Assembly: GCA_023386255.1 (NCBI GenBank)
Contig: JAEWKB010000185.1
Span: forward strand, 1-8,131
Source of the DNA: Bacteroidota bacterium
GTDB taxonomy: Bacteria > Bacteroidota > Bacteroidia > Flavobacteriales > Flavobacteriaceae
Length of the DNA stretch: 8,131 nucleotides
Reading direction: 5' to 3'
Shown: positions 1-5,920 of the stretch, in pieces
Layout: each line of letters begins with the position of its first letter
Numbering within the stretch: position 1 is the first letter of the stretch
Notes under the pieces: generated by a model
What the model saw: only the letters and a program-made list of their open reading frames with translations
Database searches by the model: none
Told to the model about the DNA's origin: nothing
Position numbers and translations under genes: made by a program

Positions 1-1823
1 ACATAAAATCGGTTGAAGTTATAACCACGCCGCCTGCCAAATATGAAGCCCAGGGCAGCGCGGTGCATAATATAAAGATGAAGAAGAACGGCATGCAGGG
101 CTATAAGGCCTCACTGGCCGGAGCCTATGTGCAATCTACCTATCCTAAAGGGGTAATGTCAACCAACCAGTATTACAAGAACAACAAGCTTTCGGTTTAC
201 GGCGGTTACATGCTGGGCTCCGGTACTTACCTTAACGAAAGCGACAATGTAGTAAAGTATTTTGATGAGGATGGTAATGTAGATTCAGAATGGAGAAGCA
301 GCACCAACTCGGTATTTAAAGCCTTTTCGCAGAATAGCTATAACCTTACGGTTGAATACCAACTGGACAGCCTGAACAGTGTGGCTGTGGGTGGTAACGG
401 CTTCAGCAGCCTTAAGAGCACCGGCATTTTTACTACGCCAACGTACATTTATGATGGTAACGGTACGCTCGATTCGCTTTTCCACACCAGGGTGCGAAGG
501 GACTATCCACAAAAGAATAACTCCCTGAGCGGATCTTTCGAACATAAATTTAATGATAAGGCAAAGGTTGTATTGTCTTCTGATTATACGTGGCACTACT
601 TTAACCAGAACCAAGATGTGGCTGCTGAATTCTCTTTGCCGGGTGAAGCGCCTTACAGGAATGAACGCTTTGTAAACGATGATACACGCCGCATAAAACT
701 ATTCTCAGTACAGGCTGATTATACAATGCAGGGCGAGGGACGCGGCCTGGAAGCAGGATTACGCTTTGGCAGCGTGAATGCCGACAGTAACCTTGATTTT
801 TTTAATGAGATAACGGGTGCCATGGTGCGGAACGCCGGGAGGTCTAACCGGTTTATTTATGACGAGGCAGTGTATGCAGGCTACATAGGCTATGACCGCG
901 AGTTTGGCAAGTGGAGCTTTAAAGGCGGGGTTAGGGGAGAGTACACGCACCTGGAGGGCAACTCTGTTACCACAAATGAAGTCAATAAGCAGGACTATTT
1001 TAAAATATTCCCCACAGTGTATGCGCTTTACAAGCCAACCGATGACCACCACATCGGCTTCTCTTACGGCAAGCGTATCGTGAGGCCGCAATATGGCTGG
1101 CTGAACCCTTTCCGTACGTATGATAACCCATATGCCTATACAACCGGCGACCCTAGGCTGCAGCCTACGCTAACGCACAATATAAGCTTCCTGTACACGC
1201 TTAAGAACAAATACAATTTTGACCTGTACTACCGTTACGAGAAAGACCCGTCAATGCAGATAGTGTACCAGGATTATGCCAGCAATACCATTGTAAGCCA
1301 GATTACCAATATTGACAAGAACCAGTCTTACGGGCTTGACTTCAACACAAACCTGGAGATAATGCCGTGGTGGAGCGCGGGCCTACAGCTTAACGGCGGC
1401 TATTTCCAAAACACGTTTCAGGGTGTTGACGGTGGCATGTATGTAAACGACAGATGGAACTACAGCATAAACACCAACAACCGTTTTGTGCTGACAAAGA
1501 AGAAAGACCTTATAGCCGAGGCGAATTTTAACTATCAGTCGCCTTTTGTGCAGGGTACTAATGATTTTAGTGATATTTCCGGCCTGTCCCTTAGCCTGAG
1601 GAAGACAGTTTTCAAGGGGGATGGGGAAATTACATTCATATTCTCAGACATATACAGGGGGCAGGTGCAGGAAATCACAACACAATATGCCAACCAGTAC
1701 AGTTATTCCTCTAACTATGGTGATGACAGGAGTTTTCGCATACAGTTCAGGTACCGCCTGGGCAACCAGAAGCTACAGGGGGCCAAAGTAAAGGAGAGGA
1801 CACAGGAACAGCAGCGTTTATAA
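1..1823 (+). CDS. TonB-dependent receptor-like outer membrane beta-barrel protein (5' end missing)
   Basis: The reading frame is open from base 3 to the TAA at 1821-1823, giving 606 visible residues with no internal stop. The gene begins upstream, so the GTG at 63 is not a credible start. The first residues (IKSVEVITTPPAKYEAQGSA, then NIKMKKN) match the end of a TonB plug domain of the Bacteroidota type, usually seen as 'IEVITNPPAKYDAEGxAGIINIKLKKN'. The rest is alternating aromatic and polar beta-strand sequence typical of the outer membrane beta-barrel family (PF14905 by recollection). The C-terminus (FRIQFRYRLGNQKL followed by a charged tail ending EEQ/RL-like) is also characteristic of that family. 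Full members are about 780-800 aa, so roughly 180-200 residues (signal peptide, carboxypeptidase-regulatory-like domain, most of the plug) lie off the window. It would sit in the outer membrane; the substrate is unknown. In the piece corresponding to 'GIINIK' the sequence is VHNIK, a small departure. Confidence 0.9.
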   Translation, partial: IKSVEVITTPPAKYEAQGSAVHNIKMKKNGMQGYKASLAGAYVQSTYPKGVMSTNQYYKNNKLSVYGGYMLGSGTYLNESDNVVKYFDEDGNVDSEWRSSTNSVFKAFSQNSYNLTVEYQLDSLNSVAVGGNGFSSLKSTGIFTTPTYIYDGNGTLDSLFHTRVRRDYPQKNNSLSGSFEHKFNDKAKVVLSSDYTWHYFNQNQDVAAEFSLPGEAPYRNERFVNDDTRRIKLFSVQADYTMQGEGRGLEAGLRFGSVNADSNLDFFNEITGAMVRNAGRSNRFIYDEAVYAGYIGYDREFGKWSFKGGVRGEYTHLEGNSVTTNEVNKQDYFKIFPTVYALYKPTDDHHIGFSYGKRIVRPQYGWLNPFRTYDNPYAYTTGDPRLQPTLTHNISFLYTLKNKYNFDLYYRYEKDPSMQIVYQDYASNTIVSQITNIDKNQSYGLDFNTNLEIMPWWSAGLQLNGGYFQNTFQGVDGGMYVNDRWNYSINTNNRFVLTKKKDLIAEANFNYQSPFVQGTNDFSDISGLSLSLRKTVFKGDGEITFIFSDIYRGQVQEITTQYANQYSYSSNYGDDRSFRIQFRYRLGNQKLQGAKVKERTQEQQRL

Positions 1824-1834
1824 TTTGAAGTAGT

Positions 1835-2293
1835 TTAGTTTTTATATTGTAGTAGGTTGTTTTTCAGCTCCCGGCTTTTCAGTAAACCATTATGTGTGGT
1901 AATAACCTGATAGCCGGGAGCAATTATTATCCAGCAGGGGTAAGCAAGGTGCTTTCCGCCAAGAGCCACTGCCAGCTCATGTATGCCTCCTTTTATGCCA
2001 TGCGGTATAAACCTGTACGTTTTGTTATTGTAAAAGATATTCGCGCGTGATTCCGCATTAAATTCAACATAATAAAAATCCTTAGCCAGCATTTGCTGTA
2101 GTTCAGCATCCTTCTCAATCTGCTTGTCCTGTATCTTGCAGATGCCGCACCAGTCAGTATATATTTTTATTACAATTGGTTTTGGATGTTCCATCATCTT
2201 CAGGGGAAGCTCTTCAAAAGTAACAGCATACTGTTTTTGTGCCGAAGAAGCAGCTGATAACAAAAGCAATAGTATGAGGAACTTTATCTTCAT
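1835..2293 (-). CDS. Exported thioredoxin-fold protein with WCGICK active site
   Basis: This is a 152-aa protein with an N-terminal signal peptide (hydrophobic residues 5-12, probable cleavage after SSA at residue 18), so it should act in the periplasm. The thioredoxin active site YTDWCGICK places the redox cysteines at 49 and 52. A probable cis-proline is Pro119 in LAYPCWIII, with beta-strand sequence after it, as in thioredoxin_7-like Bacteroidota proteins where this segment usually reads YPTTVFL. A third cysteine, Cys120, directly follows that proline, which is unusual. The ATG lies one base after the stop of the TonB receptor gene (TAA-G-ATG). The two are therefore almost certainly co-transcribed and translationally coupled, and no Shine-Dalgarno is visible. 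Likely role, by inference: thiol reduction or disulfide handling linked to the receptor, which has its own CxxC. The fold and active site are clear; the partner and substrate are inferred. It ends 11 bp from the convergent upstream gene. Confidence 0.9.
   Translation of the reverse strand: MKIKFLILLLLLSAASSAQKQYAVTFEELPLKMMEHPKPIVIKIYTDWCGICKIQDKQIEKDAELQQMLAKDFYYVEFNAESRANIFYNNKTYRFIPHGIKGGIHELAVALGGKHLAYPCWIIIAPGYQVITTHNGLLKSRELKNNLLQYKN
1867..1921. repeat. Perfect 10-bp inverted repeat inside the 3' end of the thioredoxin gene
   Basis: GCTCCCGGCT at 1867-1876 is the exact reverse complement of AGCCGGGAGC at 1912-1921, with 35 bases between. A smaller ACCA/TGGT pair (1886-1889, 1897-1900) lies within the loop. 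The arms encode parts of APGY and KSREL in the minus-strand gene. The position, 44 bp past the stop of the convergent plus-strand gene, would allow a strong GC hairpin in that gene's read-through transcript. No T-run follows on either strand, so it does not look like a classical intrinsic terminator. A chance occurrence in coding sequence is quite possible. Confidence 0.4.
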
Positions 2294-2294
2294 C

Positions 2295-4541
2295 TTATAA
2301 TAAATTATAGCGGATACCTATAAACATCCTGCGTCCCTGCATGGAGGCATAATTATAACTTGGGTCGAAGGTATAGCCGTTGGGGTTGTTCACGGGGTCA
2401 TCTACATTTCGGTCAAACGGATCGAACGGCCGCATGATTGGGTCCTTTGGTGTAAAGTTGAACAGGTTCTTTATACCGCTGTAAAACTCCAGCCCATAGC
2501 TGAACTTTTTGGTAAGCTGTAAGTTGGCAATGCAAAACCACGGAGAATACTCAGGCCTGTAATCATAAGGTAGTATAGGCAGGCGCATAGGCCCATAAAA
2601 ATTACCGGTAAAGTCGACTGAAACATTATAGGGCAGGGCATAGCTCGCTACAAAATTACCCGACCATTTTGGTGCATGCAGTTGTACGCTACGCTCCAGG
2701 TTGCCGTTGCTGTTTTCTTCCATCTGGTACACTTCCATGTAAGATACTCCTGCAAGCATTTTTAGCGGAAATGTAAAGGTAAGGTCGGTATTTAATGATA
2801 TTCCCTGTGATATGGCATGGCCTCTAAGGTTATCGTAGATGATCTTGTTAGGGTCGGTATCAAAATCGCCTACTATTTTGTTAGTAAAATAGGAGTAAAA
2901 GCCTGTAATATCAAACCCTAAAAAGAAATCCTCCGTCGGTATCTTCAGCACATAGTTTAGGTTTGCATTATAAGAACGTTCCGGTTTCAATTCTTCTTCA
3001 ATTACTACCTCACGGGCACCGGTAAGTGCGGCGTGGTCTTCAGTAAATAAATTTACTACCCTGAATCCCGTTCCAAAGCTTGCCCTCACGGTGTTGTTGC
3101 TGTTTGGGGAGAACTTATAGGCCACCCGTGGCGAATGCACACTGCCGTGGTCGTTATCATAATCAAAGCGGTAGCCGCCCAGTAGCTTGTTCTTCTCGTT
3201 TATAGTCCACTCATCCTGGATAAAGATTCCCGGTAAAATTTTCTTTGATGGATTATTAACACCATCTGTCCATGCTGTTGCGGGTGTATTATCATCATAT
3301 AGTGTGTAGCGAAGAGCCGCTCCTAACAAGAAGTTATGCCTTTCGCCAAACTGCTTGTCCCAGTACGTTTGCACAAAACCCACCTGCTGGTTGGCCATGT
3401 AGGGCGTAGTGCCATACCAGGAGTTCTGGTCGTGCCAGTTATAGGAATATTGGGTAAATATTTTCTCAAGTGTTGGCAGCTGGTACAGGCCAATAACTTC
3501 CGCCCGTCGGGTATAAATACTTTCGCCATACACCCGGTCACTCCCGCGGTAGCTTTTGTTCCACTGCAGCTCGCCACCCCAGCGGTCTTCATACACGTAC
3601 CTTCCGGCTATACTGGCAATGCGGCTGTCCTTTCGTTCAAAATTCCATTTATTGAATATGGATATCCTGTCCTGCAGGGTAACATCGGTAAAATTATCAT
3701 GGTTGTGGTCGTGCCTCTCTTTAAACATGAAATAGTTAACACCCAATAATCCTGTTGCCTTACCGGCCTTTAGCCTCACGGCCGCGTCCATGTTAAGATC
3801 GCCCCAACTGGTGGTAAAAACATCAGCGCTTACGGCAGGAGCCTTTAAAGGACTTTTGGTCACTACATTTATAATACCACCCATAGCCTCTGACCCGTAT
3901 AAGGATGACCCCGGGCCTTTAACTACCTCAATGCGGTCAACAATGCTGTTAGGTATACCGTTTAGCCCGTAAACTGTAGAGAGCGCACTTACTATAGGCA
4001 TACCGTCAATCAATATCATAGTGTAGGGGCCTTCCATCCCGTTAATATGTATGTCGCCTGTGTTGCACACGCTGCAGTTAAGCTGTGGCTGCACGCCGTT
4101 AACCATGCCTACAGCTTCAAATAAAGTGGCGGTAGGGTTTTTCTTAAAAAGTTTTGATGTTACTATTTCCACCGGTATTGGGCTTTCCAGCCTACTTACT
4201 TCCTTCATGGTGCCGGTAATAACCACTTCCTCCAGCGCATGGCCTTCTTCTTCAAGTATAATATTTTCAATTATGGGTTCAGGAGAATTTACTGTAATTT
4301 TCTTCCTCACGGTTTTTAAGCCAACTGAGCTAAAAACCACTTCGTGGGTACCGTAAGGAATATTTGCAATTCTATAATTGCCCTCATCATCTGCGGCGGC
4401 AGACAGCCCTAAAGCCGGAATACTAACTGAGGCTACAGGCACAGGGTCTTTACCGTCTGTAACCATTCCTCTTAGAGACCCGGTTTGCGAAAAGCCACAA
4501 CAACAAATAAGCAAAAGTAAAACTGACGTATAGAATTTCAT
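2295..4541 (-). CDS. TonB-dependent outer membrane receptor with CSVC plug motif
   Basis: A complete 748-aa receptor. Residues 1-18 or so are a signal peptide (MKFYTSVLLLLICCCGFSQ). Residues about 22-100 form a carboxypeptidase-regulatory-like beta-sandwich (GMVTDGKDPVPVASVSIP, DDEGNYRIANIPYGTHEVVF). A TonB-box-like EEVVITGT lies at 104-111. The plug spans about 116-229 with hallmark strings MILIDGMPIV and IEVVKGPGSSLYGSEAMGGI, and the 22-strand-type barrel runs from about 230 to the end. Unusual plug sequence QLNCSVCNTGDIHINGMEG places Cys156 and Cys159 where the apical substrate-contacting loop should be. I recall this NCxxCNTxDIxINGxEG form from a clade of Bacteroidota receptors whose C-terminal signature PFDPFD (705-710) and NPNGYTFDPSYNY is also present here. 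A loop at 277-285 reads HDHNHDNFTD. The protein ends in Leu-Leu rather than an aromatic residue. It is the first gene of an operon with the thioredoxin, and a palindromic operator candidate overlaps its promoter region. The substrate is unknown; a metal or metal chelate is inferred. Confidence 0.93.
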   Translation of the reverse strand: MKFYTSVLLLLICCCGFSQTGSLRGMVTDGKDPVPVASVSIPALGLSAAADDEGNYRIANIPYGTHEVVFSSVGLKTVRKKITVNSPEPIIENIILEEEGHALEEVVITGTMKEVSRLESPIPVEIVTSKLFKKNPTATLFEAVGMVNGVQPQLNCSVCNTGDIHINGMEGPYTMILIDGMPIVSALSTVYGLNGIPNSIVDRIEVVKGPGSSLYGSEAMGGIINVVTKSPLKAPAVSADVFTTSWGDLNMDAAVRLKAGKATGLLGVNYFMFKERHDHNHDNFTDVTLQDRISIFNKWNFERKDSRIASIAGRYVYEDRWGGELQWNKSYRGSDRVYGESIYTRRAEVIGLYQLPTLEKIFTQYSYNWHDQNSWYGTTPYMANQQVGFVQTYWDKQFGERHNFLLGAALRYTLYDDNTPATAWTDGVNNPSKKILPGIFIQDEWTINEKNKLLGGYRFDYDNDHGSVHSPRVAYKFSPNSNNTVRASFGTGFRVVNLFTEDHAALTGAREVVIEEELKPERSYNANLNYVLKIPTEDFFLGFDITGFYSYFTNKIVGDFDTDPNKIIYDNLRGHAISQGISLNTDLTFTFPLKMLAGVSYMEVYQMEENSNGNLERSVQLHAPKWSGNFVASYALPYNVSVDFTGNFYGPMRLPILPYDYRPEYSPWFCIANLQLTKKFSYGLEFYSGIKNLFNFTPKDPIMRPFDPFDRNVDDPVNNPNGYTFDPSYNYASMQGRRMFIGIRYNLL

Positions 4542-4559
4542 GTTTTATAATTAGGTGTA

Positions 4560-4567
4560 CAAAATTA
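4560..4567 (-). promoter_or_regulatory. Candidate -7 element (TAATTTTG) of the receptor operon promoter
   Basis: Read on the minus strand this is TAATTTTG, matching the Bacteroidota -7 consensus TAnnTTTG. It ends 18 bases before the ATG of the receptor, which implies a 5' leader of only about 10-13 bases. No clean TTTG -33 element is found at the usual distance; the corresponding place is a run of T's. The match is simple and the region AT-rich, so this is a moderate call, strengthened by its position and by the palindrome immediately upstream. Confidence 0.45.
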
Positions 4568-4569
4568 TA

Positions 4570-4589
4570 TTTTTAGATTAACCTAAAAA
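4570..4589. promoter_or_regulatory. 20-bp palindrome, candidate DtxR/MntR-family operator
   Basis: TTTTTAGATTAACCTAAAAA pairs at nine of ten positions around its centre (4579/4580); only A4577 versus C4582 fails. The core TTAGATTAACCTAA is one base from the perfect palindrome TTAGGTTAACCTAA, which resembles operators of metal-dependent DtxR/IdeR/MntR/SirR repressors as I recall them (DtxR type TTAGGTTAGSCTAACCTAA). It lies two bases upstream of the candidate -7 element of the receptor operon, in the -10 to -35 spacer, where a bound repressor would block transcription. Its distance from the efflux start (about 250 bp) makes control of that operon less likely. The flanking A/T runs inflate the symmetry, so the core is the meaningful part. 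Confidence 0.5.
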
Positions 4590-4749
4590 ATTATTTTATA
4601 ATTTATTTGTAAATAATTTAGCTTCAGGTAAAGCGATTACTGCGGGTTACATGTTGCGAAGAGGGGCATAAAATCACAAATAAGCAGCTAAAGGTTATTG
4701 TATTGTTTACAAATTGATATAAGTCTTAATTGATGAAGAAATGCCATTA

Positions 4750-4770
4750 AACACGAGGTAATCTTGTGTT
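4750..4770. promoter_or_regulatory. Imperfect dyad upstream of the efflux operon promoter
   Basis: AACACGAG (4750-4757) and CTTGTGTT (4763-4770) form eight complementary positions, one of them G-T, around a 5-base loop GTAAT. It lies about 40 bp upstream of the candidate -7 box of the adaptor gene. That position would suit an activator or repressor site, for example the TetR-type regulators that often control RND pumps. No T-run follows, so it is unlikely to be a terminator. Function is not established. Confidence 0.25.
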
Positions 4771-4810
4771 AAATTGATTTATTGGTATGGTTTATGGTGA
4801 CAGAATGCGT

Positions 4811-4818
4811 TAGATTTG
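4811..4818 (+). promoter_or_regulatory. Candidate -7 element (TAGATTTG) of the RND efflux promoter
   Basis: TAGATTTG is an exact match to the Bacteroidota -7 consensus TAnnTTTG and ends 25 bases before the adaptor ATG, implying a leader of roughly 20 bases. A good -33 TTTG is missing at the expected spacing; the nearest TTG is at 4782-4784, 26 bases upstream and therefore too far. No Shine-Dalgarno is seen before the ATG, as is usual in this phylum. Confidence 0.45.
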
Positions 4819-4843
4819 CTTTTGCATTACACTTTACTGTACA

Positions 4844-5920
4844 ATGAAGATAAAATATATAGTTTACACGCTCTTAATAGTAGGGATTGGCGCTTTAATA
4901 TATTACCGGATATCGGCAAATAAAGAAATGAAAGAAGGCGCCGGAGGGCCGGGCGGAGGAGGCCCAAAAAAACCAATGGCCGTAAGCGGTATAGTAGTGG
5001 CACCGCAGGAGTTTGCCAACACACTGTCTCTCTCCGGTTCTATCGAAGCTAATGAGCAGGTGGAGCTGCGTAGTGAAGTATCAGGCATTGCCGAAAAGAT
5101 ATACTTTACTGAAGGCTCACGCGTATCTAAAGGGCAGGTGTTGGTAAAAATTAATGATGTTGAGTTACGCGCACAGCTCGGCCAGGCAAGGACAAGGATG
5201 AACCTCGCCGCTGAAAATGCCCGCCGTGCCAAGCTGCTTTTTGAAAAAGAAGCCATAAGCCGCGAGGAATATGATATTGCCACTGCCGATTATAAAACGG
5301 CGCAGGCGCAAACCCAGCTAGTAAACGCGCAGTTGGCTAAAACATCTATACGTGCGCCGTTTTCAGGTACTGTAGGATTACGGAATATATCACCCGGTAC
5401 TTTTGTAACACCCGAAACACTTATAGCAAGCCTGGTAAACAGCAGCCAGATAAAAATCACTTTTTCCATTCCTGAAAAATATGCCACGCAGATGAAGGTG
5501 AACTCTACTGTAACCTTTACTGTAGCGGGCACGAACGAGAAATACACAGCCAGAGTATATGCACTGGAGCCTGCGGTTGAGGTTGCTACTCGTACCCTTC
5601 GCGTAAGGGCGCTGGCACAGAACCCTGACGGCAAATTGCTGCCAGGTACTTTTGCTAATGTAACGCTTCCGCTTGAAAAAATTGAAGATGCTTTCCTTGT
5701 ACCAAGTGAGGCTATAGTGCCGGTGCAGGAAGGCAAAAAAGTCTTTGTGTCTGCCAACGGCAAGGCTAAGGAGGTAATGGTGCAAACCGGCACCCGTACC
5801 GAAAAAGATGTGGTGGTTTTAGAGGGGCTAAAAGCCGGCGACACCGTAATTACCACAGGTGTATTAACCCTAAAGGATGATGCCCCGGTAAAGGTATCGG
5901 TAAGGAATACTAAGCAATGA
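4844..5920 (+). CDS. RND efflux periplasmic adaptor (membrane fusion protein, HlyD/AcrA type)
   Basis: This 358-aa protein bridges the inner-membrane RND pump and an outer-membrane channel. Residues 5-23 are a single hydrophobic N-terminal anchor; there is no lipobox cysteine, so it is not a lipoprotein like AcrA. A Gly/Pro-rich linker (GAGGPGGGGP, 32-41) follows. The first lipoyl half is at about 57-100 (SGSIEANEQVELRSEVSG, EGSRVSKGQVLVKIND). A short alpha-helical hairpin spans about 101-165. The second lipoyl half follows (TSIRAPFSGTVGLRNISPG, 167-185). A beta-barrel lies at about 203-277 (ending LLPGTFANVTLPL), and the membrane-proximal domain at about 280-355 (LVPSEAIVPV, GLKAGDTVITTGVLTL). 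This order and the length fit the RND adaptor family well. It overlaps the permease gene by 4 bp (ATGA), showing coupled translation. The transported substrate cannot be told from the adaptor; multidrug-type export is the default expectation. Confidence 0.95.
   Translation: MKIKYIVYTLLIVGIGALIYYRISANKEMKEGAGGPGGGGPKKPMAVSGIVVAPQEFANTLSLSGSIEANEQVELRSEVSGIAEKIYFTEGSRVSKGQVLVKINDVELRAQLGQARTRMNLAAENARRAKLLFEKEAISREEYDIATADYKTAQAQTQLVNAQLAKTSIRAPFSGTVGLRNISPGTFVTPETLIASLVNSSQIKITFSIPEKYATQMKVNSTVTFTVAGTNEKYTARVYALEPAVEVATRTLRVRALAQNPDGKLLPGTFANVTLPLEKIEDAFLVPSEAIVPVQEGKKVFVSANGKAKEVMVQTGTRTEKDVVVLEGLKAGDTVITTGVLTLKDDAPVKVSVRNTKQ

Larger units (their letters stand above)
4542..4843. other. Divergent intergenic region between receptor and efflux operons
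   Basis: This 302-bp AT-rich stretch separates two divergent start codons and contains no credible small ORF or RNA gene. The left 80 bp is extremely AT-rich and holds the candidate promoter and palindrome for the minus-strand receptor operon. The right 100 bp holds a dyad and the candidate promoter of the plus-strand efflux operon. In the middle part, about 4620-4745, I see no recognisable element. No regulator gene lies between the two operons, so any repressor acting here is encoded elsewhere. Confidence 0.85.

Noticed and set aside
63..65. GTG as a start codon for the first gene
   Set aside because: The frame stays open to the left edge and the upstream residues (IEVITxPPAKY-like plug end) are conserved in the family, so the gene simply enters from outside the window.
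1824..1834. Terminator between the convergent genes
   Set aside because: Only 11 AT-rich bases with no inverted repeat.
3336..4356. Plus-strand frames inside the minus-strand receptor gene
   Set aside because: They are overlaps in other frames of a well-supported 748-aa receptor and have no recognisable protein features.
4497..4505. Lipobox in the receptor signal peptide (ICCC)
   Set aside because: The residues before the cysteines (LLLLI) do not fit the L-[AS]-[GA]-C pattern, and the downstream GFSQ is a normal signal peptidase I site in this phylum.
4603..4616. TTATTT-GT-AAATAA inverted repeat upstream of the receptor operon
   Set aside because: Six-base arms of only A and T in an extremely AT-rich stretch are expected by chance.
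4946..4972. GGGCC/GGCCC repeat followed by seven A's in the adaptor gene as a frameshift or slippage signal
   Set aside because: It simply encodes the Gly-rich linker and Pro-Lys-Lys-Pro. The hairpin is upstream rather than downstream of the A-run, and the frame continues correctly through it.
4903..5856. Antisense open frames (126, 188 and 131 aa) opposite the adaptor gene
   Set aside because: They lie entirely within a clear adaptor gene, show Ser/Thr/Leu-rich composition without domains, and have no promoter or neighbour context.
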